A stretch of 64,000 bases of DNA from JAWWOL01 sp033851545 (lineage in GTDB: Bacteria; Actinomycetota; Actinomycetes; JAWWOL01). The stretch is taken from the NCBI GenBank assembly GCA_033851545.1, contig JAWWOO010000081.1, positions 138,055 to 202,054 of the forward strand. Reading direction: 5' to 3'. How positions within the stretch are numbered: position 1 is the stretch's first letter; the number at the start of each line of letters is the position of its first letter. Shown in pieces: positions 8,497-16,223 of the stretch. The translations under genes and the position numbers were made by a program. The notes under the pieces were generated by a model. The model did not search any database and was not told where the DNA came from. It saw nothing but the letters and a program-made list of their open reading frames with translations.

Positions 8497-8551
8497 GAGA
8501 GCGGCGCTACCGTCGGGCCGAGGGCCCAAGCTGGACGGTAGCGCCGCTCTC
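8497..8551 (+). terminator. Long perfect hairpin after the sigma operon
   Basis: An 18-bp perfect stem, GAGAGCGGCGCTACCGTC (8497-8514) with GACGGTAGCGCCGCTCTC (8534-8551), around a 19-nt loop. It starts 26 bp after the partner-protein stop. No T-run follows, so it would be a hairpin-only terminator or an mRNA 3' stabiliser. The 3' arm is part of the repeat shared with 7105-7124. Confidence 0.65.
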
Positions 8552-8553
8552 GG
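8534..8553 (+). repeat. Repeat copy downstream of the SigE-type sigma operon
   Basis: Matches 7105-7124 at 18 of 20 positions. It forms the 3' arm of the 8497-8551 hairpin, so an inverted copy also lies at 8497-8514. Together with the upstream copy it flanks the sigma/partner operon. Confidence 0.5.
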
Positions 8554-8759
8554 CGCTGCGGTGAATGCCGCGTGGCCCTGACCAGCCTGCCAGACCGCCA
8601 ATGTGCCCGCTGACCTGCGAAGCGGACCTCGTCGCCGACCCTGTGGCCGTGGTTGGCGTGGCAGCCGACCTGTTCGACGTAGAACGCGTTGGCCGGTCGA
8701 GGTCAGTCATGGGTACGAAGACGACTTCAATTTCCCAGCCGACCGGAAACAGGGCACGG

Positions 8760-8985
8760 GCGCTGGCCGACCACCTTGGGCGCAGTGATCCGGGCTTCAC
8801 GTTCCGACCTACACGCACATGATGCCGACGTCCGAGGACAAGGCGAAGCGGGCCGTTGACAGCGTCTTTCCAGAGGCTGGACGAGGCTGCCGACGACCCG
8901 CTCTGTGGCCCGGATGTGGCCCCGCTGTCCGTCTGGCCCGTGGAATGCGCAGGTCAGAGCCGGTGCGGGGTCAGATGTCGTAGTA
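8760..8985 (+). pseudogene. Remnant of a tyrosine recombinase (phage integrase), C-terminal end
   Basis: In one frame the DNA reads ALADHLGRSDPGFTFR (8760-8807). With a one-base slip it continues YTHMMPTSEDKAKRAVDSVF (from 8810) and stops at 8983-8985. This is the usual C-terminus of actinobacterial integrases, a GH(S/T)-like helix with the tyrosine near TYTHLMPSSE. The catalytic Tyr region survives but is frameshifted, and nothing recognisable as integrase precedes it. I infer the leftover edge of a former integrated element next to glnA. No att site or tRNA is visible. Confidence 0.65.
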
Positions 8986-10395
8986 CAGGTCGAACTCGTA
9001 CGGGTGCGGGCGCAGCCGGATCGGGTCGATCTCGTTGCTGCGCTTGTAGTCGACCCAGGTCTCGATCAGGTCGGGGGTGAAGACACCGCCGGCCGTCAGG
9101 TAGTCGTGGTCGGCCTCGAGCGCCTCGAGCACTGCAGCCAGCGAACCGGGCACCTGCGGGACGGTGTCGTGCTCGTCCGGCGGGAGCTCGTAGAGGTCCT
9201 TGTCGACGGGGCTGACCGGCTCGATCTTGTTCTTGATGCCGTCGAGGCCGGCCATCAGCATCGCCGAGAACGCGAGGTAGGGGTTGCCCGAGGAGTCGGG
9301 GACCCGGAACTCGATCCGCTTGGCCTTGGGTGACGGGCCGGTGATCGGGATGCGGATGCAGGCAGAGCGGTTGCGCTGGCTGTAGACCAGGTTGACCGGC
9401 GCCTCGAAGCCCGGCACCAGGCGGTGGTAGGAGTTGACCGTCGGGTTGGTGAAGGCGAGCAGCGACGGGGCGTGCGCGAGCAGGCCGCCGATGTAGTAGC
9501 GCGCCGTGTCCGACAGACCGGCGTAGCCGACCTCGTCGTAGAACAGCGGCGTGCCCTCGTTCCACAGCGACTGGTGGGTGTGCATGCCTGAGCCGTTGTC
9601 ACCGAAGATCGGCTTGGGCATGAAGGTCGCGGTCTTGCCGTTGGCCCAGGCCACGTTCTTGATGATGTACTTGAACAGCATCACCTGGTCGGCGGCGTTG
9701 AGCAGGGTCGAGAACCGGTAGTTGATCTCGGCCTGACCGGCGGTGCCGACCTCGTGGTGCTGGCGCTCGACGACCAGACCGGCGGCGGTGAGCGCGAGGC
9801 TCATCTCGGCGCGCAGGTCCGCGAAGTGGTCCACCGGCGGGACCGGGAAGTAACCGCCCTTGAACTTCACCTTGTAGCCGCGGTTGCCGCCCTCCTCGAT
9901 CCGGCCGGAGTTCCAGGCGCCGGCGACGGAGTCGATCTGGTACATCGAGCCGTTGGCCTTGGTCTCGAAACGTACGTCGTCGAAGACGTAGAACTCCGCC
10001 TCCGGACCGAAGTAGGCGGTGTCGGCGATGCCGGACCCCTTGAGGTAGTCCTCGGCCTTCTTGGCCACGTTGCGCGGGTCGCGGCTGTAGGCCTCGCCGG
10101 TCAGCGGGTCGTGGATGAAGAAGTTCAGGTTGAGCGTCTTGTCCTTGCGGAACGGGTCGAGCACGCCCGTCGTGGGGTCGGGGAAGAGTTGCATGTCCGA
10201 CTCGTGGATCGCCTGGAAGCCGCGGATCGAGGAGCCGTCGAAGCCGAGGCCGTCGTCGAACGTGGCCTGGCTGAAACTCTCTACCGGGACAGTGAAGTGC
10301 TGCATGACGCCGGGCAGGTCGCAGAACCGCACGTCGACGAACTTCACGTCGTTGTCGGCGATGTACCGCAGCACCTCGTCCGAGTTGTTGAACAT
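8971..10395 (-). CDS. glnA: Type I glutamine synthetase
   Basis: The 474-residue dodecameric enzyme makes glutamine from glutamate, ammonia and ATP. Visible family motifs include FDGSSIRGF near the N-terminus, the catalytic-core GPEAEFYVFD, the ATP/Glu-site KPIFGDNGSGMHTHQS, and NRSACIRIP. The adenylylation loop KNKIEPVSPVDKDLYELP has its target tyrosine at residue 402, so activity is probably tuned by GlnE. The start has GGAGG 6-7 nt upstream. It is divergent from the large phosphatase gene; the roughly 240-bp gap contains both promoters. Confidence 0.97.
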   Translation of the reverse strand: MFNNSDEVLRYIADNDVKFVDVRFCDLPGVMQHFTVPVESFSQATFDDGLGFDGSSIRGFQAIHESDMQLFPDPTTGVLDPFRKDKTLNLNFFIHDPLTGEAYSRDPRNVAKKAEDYLKGSGIADTAYFGPEAEFYVFDDVRFETKANGSMYQIDSVAGAWNSGRIEEGGNRGYKVKFKGGYFPVPPVDHFADLRAEMSLALTAAGLVVERQHHEVGTAGQAEINYRFSTLLNAADQVMLFKYIIKNVAWANGKTATFMPKPIFGDNGSGMHTHQSLWNEGTPLFYDEVGYAGLSDTARYYIGGLLAHAPSLLAFTNPTVNSYHRLVPGFEAPVNLVYSQRNRSACIRIPITGPSPKAKRIEFRVPDSSGNPYLAFSAMLMAGLDGIKNKIEPVSPVDKDLYELPPDEHDTVPQVPGSLAAVLEALEADHDYLTAGGVFTPDLIETWVDYKRSNEIDPIRLRPHPYEFDLYYDI

Positions 10396-10601
10396 TCAAT
10401 CCTCCCACTGCCGCGGCCGACCATCGGTCGGCTCGGCGTTGACCGTATCGGGGCGAGCCAGCAGGGTGAAGCCAGGGTCTTGGTCCGTGACGCCCCAGGC
10501 TAGAAAATCGTCATTTCTGCCGCGTATCCCTGTCGTTTCGACGGCGTTACGCGCCGTACCCGCAAGGGCCGCCTGGCCGCCTGCCCCGGGTTACGGTGGT
10601 A

Positions 10602-10615
10602 TGTGCAATTGCACA
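10602..10615. promoter_or_regulatory. 14-bp perfect palindrome upstream of the PP2C/kinase gene
   Basis: TGTGCAATTGCACA is a perfect inverted repeat ending 20 bp before the GTG at 10636, in the glnA divergent spacer. Its position fits an operator, or a -10-overlapping site, for a dimeric repressor. The regulator is unknown. An upstream GTG inside it (10603) is not preferred as the start because GGAGGGG lies before 10636. Confidence 0.5.
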
Positions 10616-10635
10616 CCCGAGGCCTGGAGGGGACT

Positions 10636-13600
10636 GTGGACCTGCGTCCCCCCTCGCCCAGCGGCCCCACCGGCACCGACCCGGTTGTCGCCGCGGCCCT
10701 GCAACGACTGCGCCAGCAGTACGGGGCCCTCGCCGCTGAGCTCGTCGACGCCGCGACCCTCGTCATTGCGGAGAACACCGTACGGGTCCCGCTCGGCGGT
10801 TCGGCCGATCTCTTGGTGGTGCTGACGTTCGCCGATGCCGGCCTGGTCGATCCCGAGGAGGTACGCGCTGCAGCGGCGCAGGTCTCACTTGCGCTGGACT
10901 ATGCGGCGCTCCTCGACACGGAGCGCCGCGGGCGCGGAGCCGCCCAGGCCGCCGCGACGAGGCTTGGCCTGCTCCAGTCGCTGACCGCGGCGCTGGCCGG
11001 CGCGCTCACCGCGGAGTCGATCGTCACCACCGTCGTGTCCTTCGGGCTTGAGGCGTTCGACGCGATCGCAGGTGCCCTGTGGGTCGCCGCCGGTGACCGG
11101 CTGCGGCTGGTCGGCGCCACGGACTACCCGCCCGCCGTACTGGCCCGCTGGCAGGACACCCCGCTGAGCTCGGTTCAACCCGTCCCGACGGCCGCCCGCG
11201 AACGCCGTACCGTGCTGGTCCACTCCCTCGAGCAGCGCGATCAGGACTTCCCGGCCCTGCGCCGGCAGCCGTCGGTCGGCGTCGCCTTCGCCGCGGTCCC
11301 CCTGTTGCTGCAGGACGAGCTGATCGGTGCTTTCGGCGCCAGCTTCGCGAAGACCGACTTCATCTCCGACCCGGCCAACCTCACGTTCTTCGAAGCGGTG
11401 GCGGGTCAGTGCGCTGTTGCCCTGCACCGGGTGGCCGTGCTCGACGGCGAGCGCCAGGCCCGGCGGCTGGAGGCGGCCGCGGTGCAACGCCTCGGTCGGC
11501 TCCGAGCCGTCACGGCGCGCCTGTCCCAGCCGCTGTCCGCGGCCTCGGTCGCCGACATCGTGGTCGGGGAGATGATCGCGGAGCTCGGGACCGAACGGGG
11601 CATGCTGTTCGTCCTCTCCCCGGACTTCACCCGGCTCGATCTGGTCGGCACCCGCGGCGTCGAAGGCGCGAGTAGCGAGGGCCCGTCCTCGTACCCCGCG
11701 GACTTCACGTTCCCCGGTGGCGAAGCGGTTCTCACCCGGCGTGCCGTGTTCCTGCGCAACACGACCGAACGCAACCGGCGCTTCCCCGCGATGACCGAGC
11801 TGCCGCCGTACGAGGAACAGGCGGTGGCCTGCGTACCCCTGCTGGTGGACGGCCAGCCCATCGGCCTGCTGGCGGTCACCTTCCCGGGCGAGCGGGACTT
11901 CCAGGAGGAGGACACGTTCTTCCTGCAGGCGCTCGCCGACCAGTGCGCGCAGGCGCTGGACCGTACCCGCCTGCGCGACGCCCAGCAGCGCAGCCGGCGC
12001 CAGCTGGCCCTGCTCGCCGAGACCGGCCGGCTGTTCGCCACCTCGCTCAACCTCGACGCCACGCTGGAGCACGTCTGCCGGCTGCTCGTCCCCGCGGCGG
12101 CCGACGCCGCCGTGGCCCGGGTGCTGGAGCCGGGGGGGCGGATCCGCGTCGTTGCCGTGTCGCAGGCCGAAGGCAACCGGCTGGGTGACATCGGCGGAGC
12201 CGACGGCGAGGAGCGGGAGGCCGCTGACCACCTGCGCCGAGTGATCGACCAGGGCGAGACCCGGCTCGTGGTGTCGCCGGCCGACGATGACGAGTTCCTG
12301 CCGGGCGTCGGCCGGCTGCGCGCGTTGGGGCTGTCCTCGGTGGCCTTTCTGCCGCTGCGTGCCCGTGGCCGGTCCCTCGGGCTGATCACCGCGGCGACCG
12401 GCGCCGACCGGGCGCCGATGACCACCGACGACGTCCCATTCCTGTCCGAGCTGGCCAGCCGGGTCGCACTCGCGGTCGACAACGCCCGGCTGTTCCACCA
12501 CCAGACCGAGATCGCGCACACCCTCCAGCGCAGCCTGCTCCCCGCCGAGCTTCCGGCCATCGACGGTGCCGAGGTTGCGGTCACCTACCTGCCCGGTACG
12601 GAGGGCACCACCGTCGGCGGCGACTTCTACGACGTCATCCCGCTGCCGAGCGGACGGTTCGGACTGGTCATCGGCGACGTCATGGGACGCGGTGTCCGGG
12701 CCGCCGCGGCGATGGGGCAGCTGCGGGCGGCCATCCGGGCGTACGCGCTCGAAGGTCACCCGCCGGCCGACCTGCTCGCCCGGCTCGACCGGCTGGTGAG
12801 CAGCCTCGAGGAGGGACTGCTGGTCACCTGCGTCTACGCCGAGTGGGATCCCGGCCGACGACTGATCCGGCTGGCGAACGCCGGCCACCCGCCGCCCCTG
12901 CTGCGGATGCCGGGTGCCGACGCGGTTTTCCTCGAGCTGGACCCCGGGATGCCGCTCGGGGTCGGCAACATCGACTGCGTCGACCTCGAGCTCGAGCTCC
13001 CGCCGGGCGCCATGCTGCTGGCCTACACCGACGGCCTGGTCGAGTCGCCGGACCTCGCCCTGGGCGACGGCATGGAGTCCCTGCGGCTCGCGGTCGGGAG
13101 GGCCGGCCAGCGCGCCTCCGCGGTCTGCGACAGCGCCGTCAGCGGGCTGCGGGCGTTGCAGCTGGCCGAGCGGACGGCGGCGGCCGACGGGCCGCCGCGC
13201 CGGCGCCATGATGACGACATCGCCCTGCTGGCAATGGTCGTCACCGGCGTCGAGGCCGTGGACGCCGCCCCTTCGCTGCCGGATTCGGCGGTCGAGCTCG
13301 AGCTGCCGGCTGAGGCCGCCTCTGCGGGCCGCGCCCGCCAGTTCGTCGACGAGGCCTTCGGCCGGTGGGGCCTCGCAGACGTCGGCGACCGGCTCGACAC
13401 GGCCGTGCTCCTGGTCAGCGAGCTGGTCACGAACGCCGTACGGCATGCCGGGACGGTGCTGCGGCTGCGGGTGCTGCGACCGGTACCCGGCCGGATCCGC
13501 ATCGAGGTCATCGACCACGCCCCGCACGGCAGCCTGGACAGCCGGCTCTCCGGCGAGGCCGCCGAAGGAGGACGCGGTCTCTACCTCGTCGAAACCCTGG

Positions 13601-13680
13601 CGGATGCTTGGGGGAGTGCCGCGCTCGGTGGCGCGGCCGGGGGAAAGACGATCTGGTTCGAGCTGGACGGAGTCGCGTGA
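10636..13680 (+). CDS. Triple-GAF PP2C (RsbU/SpoIIE) phosphatase with C-terminal anti-sigma-type kinase domain
   Basis: About 1014 residues. The order is three GAF-type sensor domains (about 108-265, 285-443 and 455-618), a SpoIIE/RsbU PP2C phosphatase (about 625-868; metal-site motifs GGDFYDV, GDVMGRG and HDDDIALL) and an RsbW-like HATPase (about 885-1014; N-box ELVTNAVRHAG, G-box EGGRGLYLVE). Such proteins act in partner-switching control of alternative sigma factors: the phosphatase frees anti-anti-sigma proteins and the kinase domain resets them. GTG 10636 has GGAGGGG 4-9 nt upstream. The stop overlaps the RDD gene (GTGA). Confidence 0.9.
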   Translation: MDLRPPSPSGPTGTDPVVAAALQRLRQQYGALAAELVDAATLVIAENTVRVPLGGSADLLVVLTFADAGLVDPEEVRAAAAQVSLALDYAALLDTERRGRGAAQAAATRLGLLQSLTAALAGALTAESIVTTVVSFGLEAFDAIAGALWVAAGDRLRLVGATDYPPAVLARWQDTPLSSVQPVPTAARERRTVLVHSLEQRDQDFPALRRQPSVGVAFAAVPLLLQDELIGAFGASFAKTDFISDPANLTFFEAVAGQCAVALHRVAVLDGERQARRLEAAAVQRLGRLRAVTARLSQPLSAASVADIVVGEMIAELGTERGMLFVLSPDFTRLDLVGTRGVEGASSEGPSSYPADFTFPGGEAVLTRRAVFLRNTTERNRRFPAMTELPPYEEQAVACVPLLVDGQPIGLLAVTFPGERDFQEEDTFFLQALADQCAQALDRTRLRDAQQRSRRQLALLAETGRLFATSLNLDATLEHVCRLLVPAAADAAVARVLEPGGRIRVVAVSQAEGNRLGDIGGADGEEREAADHLRRVIDQGETRLVVSPADDDEFLPGVGRLRALGLSSVAFLPLRARGRSLGLITAATGADRAPMTTDDVPFLSELASRVALAVDNARLFHHQTEIAHTLQRSLLPAELPAIDGAEVAVTYLPGTEGTTVGGDFYDVIPLPSGRFGLVIGDVMGRGVRAAAAMGQLRAAIRAYALEGHPPADLLARLDRLVSSLEEGLLVTCVYAEWDPGRRLIRLANAGHPPPLLRMPGADAVFLELDPGMPLGVGNIDCVDLELELPPGAMLLAYTDGLVESPDLALGDGMESLRLAVGRAGQRASAVCDSAVSGLRALQLAERTAAADGPPRRRHDDDIALLAMVVTGVEAVDAAPSLPDSAVELELPAEAASAGRARQFVDEAFGRWGLADVGDRLDTAVLLVSELVTNAVRHAGTVLRLRVLRPVPGRIRIEVIDHAPHGSLDSRLSGEAAEGGRGLYLVETLADAWGSAALGGAAGGKTIWFELDGVA

Positions 13681-14093
13681 CCACTGACTACCAGGAGCCG
13701 GAGGCCGAAGCCGTGCCCGGTGTGCGGCTCGGGTTGCCGGCAAGCGGACCCGGATCCGTGGCCACGTACGGCCGCCGGCTCCTCGGCGTGGTCATCGACA
13801 TTGCCGCGTCCTACGCCATTGCCGCGTTGTTCGCAGGCACCGCGACGCCCGGCGGCTGGTCCACTCTGGTGTTCCTGGTCGAGACCGTTGTCCTGCTGTC
13901 CTTGACCGGCCAGACGCTCGGCATGGCTGCGGTGCAGGTGCGGGTGCTTTCCTTGTCCCGCGGGCGGATCCACGCGTGGTGGGCGCTGATCCGTCAGGTG
14001 CTCCTGCTGGCGATGATCCCTGCGCTCGTCACCGACGCCGACCGTCGTGGCCTGCACGACAAGGCCAGCGGCGTCGTCGTGGTCAACGCCTGA
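13677..14093 (+). CDS. RDD-family membrane protein
   Basis: 138 residues with about three hydrophobic segments (LLGVVIDIAASYAIAALF; TLVFLVETVVLLSLTGQTL; LIRQVLLLAMIPALV). The arginine/aspartate pattern and GQTLGMAAVQVRV resemble the RDD family, membrane proteins of mostly unknown function. The GTG at 13677 overlaps the stop of the GAF/PP2C gene, so the two are translated together; it might be a membrane partner of that sensor. The longer frame to 13365 lies inside the upstream gene. Confidence 0.85.
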   Translation: MTTDYQEPEAEAVPGVRLGLPASGPGSVATYGRRLLGVVIDIAASYAIAALFAGTATPGGWSTLVFLVETVVLLSLTGQTLGMAAVQVRVLSLSRGRIHAWWALIRQVLLLAMIPALVTDADRRGLHDKASGVVVVNA

Positions 14094-14167
14094 CCCGTTT
14101 CCGGACGATCCGCGCCCGGTCGCGCCAAGCAGAAGAGCCCCAGGTGGCGGGAGTTGGGGGTTGCCGG

Positions 14168-15175
14168 TTAGGTCGCAACCGACGTCGGGGTGGGAAGCTC
14201 GTCCTGCGCTGGAAGGACCGGGTCGTCCTGCGCGGGCTCCGCTGACTTCGGGCGGCGCAGGCTGAGCACGACGCTCCCGGAGAGCACGACGACGATCACG
14301 GCGAGGCTGGCCAGGGAGCTGATCTCCGGGACCGCCCCGCTGATGGTCTTGTGCGCTGCCTGCAGGATGAGCTTCACCCCGATGAAGGACAGGATGACGG
14401 CCAGCCCCTTGGACAGCAGGTGGAAGCGGTCGAGCAGCCCGGCCAGAAGGAAGTACAGGGCGCGGAGGCCGAGTATCGCGAAGGCGTTGCTGGAGTAGAC
14501 GATGAAGGGGTCGTCGCTCACCGCCAGAACCGCTGGAATGCTGTCGACAGCGAAGACGAGGTCGGCAGCTTCGATCGCGACGACGACCGCGAGCAGCGGG
14601 GTTGCAACCCGACGTCCGGCCTCGGCCACGAAGAACTTCGTGCCGGCGTACTCCTCGCGCACCGGAATGACCTTGCGGAGCAGCCGTACGGCCATGCTGC
14701 GGTTCGGGTCGTAGCTGTCGTCCTTGTCCGTGAGCAACTTGTAGGCGCTGTACAGCAGGACTGCGGCGAAGACGAACAGGACGACGCTGAAGCTGGAGAC
14801 GACGGCGACGCCGGCCGAGAGCAGTAGTCCCCGAAAGACCAGTGCCCCGACAACGCCGGCGAACAGGACACGGTGCTGATATCCGCGTGGCACGCGGAAG
14901 TAGCCGAAGATCAGCGCGAAGACGAACAGGTTGTCGACGGACAGACTCTTCTCCAGCAGCCACGCTGTGGTGAATTCGACCCCGGCGTTGGTGCCCAGTG
15001 TCATGGCGACCACGACGGCGAACACCAACGACAGGCCGACCCACACCCCGCTCCAGGCGGCGGCCTCGCGGAACCCGATGGCATGGGGTCCGCGGTGTGC
15101 GAGCAGGTCGATGGCGAGCATGGTGACGACGACGGCAACGAGCGCCGCCCACGCCCAGCTGGGGACGTCGAGCAT
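14168..15175 (-). CDS. TerC-family integral membrane protein
   Basis: 335 residues with about eight or nine membrane helices. The family's acidic intramembrane motifs are present: EKSLSVDNLFVF and IEAADLVFAVDSIPAVLA. TerC proteins are linked to tellurite resistance and, in better studied relatives, to manganese export during membrane protein metalation. GAGGAG lies just before the ATG. A TerD gene is 2.4 kb away in the same stress block. No yybP-ykoY-type riboswitch is visible in the short 60-bp upstream gap, so the gene may be co-transcribed with the UspA-like gene upstream. Confidence 0.92.
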   Translation of the reverse strand: MLDVPSWAWAALVAVVVTMLAIDLLAHRGPHAIGFREAAAWSGVWVGLSLVFAVVVAMTLGTNAGVEFTTAWLLEKSLSVDNLFVFALIFGYFRVPRGYQHRVLFAGVVGALVFRGLLLSAGVAVVSSFSVVLFVFAAVLLYSAYKLLTDKDDSYDPNRSMAVRLLRKVIPVREEYAGTKFFVAEAGRRVATPLLAVVVAIEAADLVFAVDSIPAVLAVSDDPFIVYSSNAFAILGLRALYFLLAGLLDRFHLLSKGLAVILSFIGVKLILQAAHKTISGAVPEISSLASLAVIVVVLSGSVVLSLRRPKSAEPAQDDPVLPAQDELPTPTSVAT

Positions 15176-15235
15176 GGCTTCTCCTCGGGGCTGGTTGCTC
15201 AGGGTGGGTCGCGACAGGGCTGCTGAAGCTGGCTG

Positions 15236-16036
15236 CTAAGGCGCAGTGGTGTCCAGTAGGTGCTGCAGGATGCGCAGCTGCGCCAGGGCTGTCTCGTAGC
15301 GCACGGCGAGCTGCTCGCGGGTGGCGCTCGGGAGCGGTTCGCCGGAGAGCAGGGCGCGGCGCAGGCGGGGGAGCTCCACGGACTGCAGCAGGTGCGCGCG
15401 CCCGGCCAGCTGACCCCGGTTCGCCGCGTCCACGGCAGCAGCCGTTGCGGTGGCCGGCGCTTTGTACGGTCCGGCGGCGTCGGGACCGGTGACAAGGGCG
15501 ACCCGCGTTGCGGCGGGCGCCCCGTGCGCGACCCGGCGGCTGACACTGCGATCGCGCTGGTGCTCCTGGTCGGGCAGGCCGATGACGATCACCGCCGCGC
15601 CATGGGCCCGGGCGATCCGCAGGATCGTCGCCCCCACCCGGCGGGACTGGCGTCGCTGCCCCCCGCGGGCCAGGTATTCGGCGACCACCACCCTGGGTTC
15701 TGCGGCGACCCCGGTCATCGCCGGCGCCAGCCGGGCGACGAGGTCCAGCCCGCGACCTTCGGGCGACGGTGCGTGGGGGGTGTACCCGTTGGCCGAGGGG
15801 CGGGATGAGGCCGGCGTACTCGCCGCCACTACCGTGACGAGCAACAGCTCACGATTCTCCGCGGCCGCCACAGCGGCCGCGCGACGAACGACCGCCGACG
15901 CGAGCGGCGAGTCGTCGACGGCTGCCAGCACGGCGCCTCGGCCCTGGCGGTGTGCGGCGGTCGACGCCGATCGAAGCAGGCGGCCAGGGGTGACCGCAGT
16001 CAGCGGTGCCGGCGACGTCGTGCTGGTCATGGCCAT
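15236..16036 (-). CDS. Universal-stress-protein-like protein
   Basis: A 266-residue cytosolic protein. Residues about 30-60 (GAVLAAVDDSPLASAVVRRA, then ENRELLLVTVV) look like the first strand and helix of the UspA fold, and GAAVIVIGLPD fits the fourth strand. The usual GxxGxxxxS ATP loop is not clear. The C-terminal part is a helical extension with no recognised match. The ATG at 16036 has GAGGAG 6 nt upstream, better than the ATG at 16054, which overlaps that site. It sits between pucR-like and terC genes on the same strand. Confidence 0.65.
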   Translation of the reverse strand: MAMTSTTSPAPLTAVTPGRLLRSASTAAHRQGRGAVLAAVDDSPLASAVVRRAAAVAAAENRELLLVTVVAASTPASSRPSANGYTPHAPSPEGRGLDLVARLAPAMTGVAAEPRVVVAEYLARGGQRRQSRRVGATILRIARAHGAAVIVIGLPDQEHQRDRSVSRRVAHGAPAATRVALVTGPDAAGPYKAPATATAAAVDAANRGQLAGRAHLLQSVELPRLRRALLSGEPLPSATREQLAVRYETALAQLRILQHLLDTTAP

Positions 16037-16223
16037 GAGATCTCCTCGGTGCATGGGCCCCCGGCTGAACGGGCGGTCACCGCGTCAAGGGCGGTAGTGC
16101 CACCATGCAATGACTGAGATCAGCAGCCCAGAGCGGTTTCTGGCACCGAATGTCAGGTGTTTGTTGCCGACATGCGGCAGGAAGCGCCTATGACGGCCGG
16201 CATCGACGGGTGAGCGGTCGGGC

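Larger units (their letters stand above)
8472..8970. other. 499-bp region with hairpin and integrase remnant
   Basis: There is no intact gene. From left to right it holds a long hairpin (8497-8551), about 200 bp without recognisable features, then a frameshifted tyrosine-recombinase tail (8760-8985) that reaches into the glnA stop region. Open frames reading through 8565-8822 become protein-like only in the last 20 codons. Confidence 0.6.

Noticed and set aside
13365..13676. Longer N-terminus for the RDD protein
   Set aside because: The extension lies out of phase inside the HATPase domain of the upstream gene. The GTGA overlap at 13677 is the natural start.
10885..13743. 952-codon open frame on the minus strand
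   Set aside because: It lies opposite the GAF/PP2C/kinase gene. Its sequence is rich in Gly, Arg, Gln and Asp with no domains, as expected for an antisense shadow in GC-rich DNA.
15176..15235. Manganese riboswitch before terC
   Set aside because: The gap to the upstream gene is only 60 bp and shows no yybP-ykoY-type fold.
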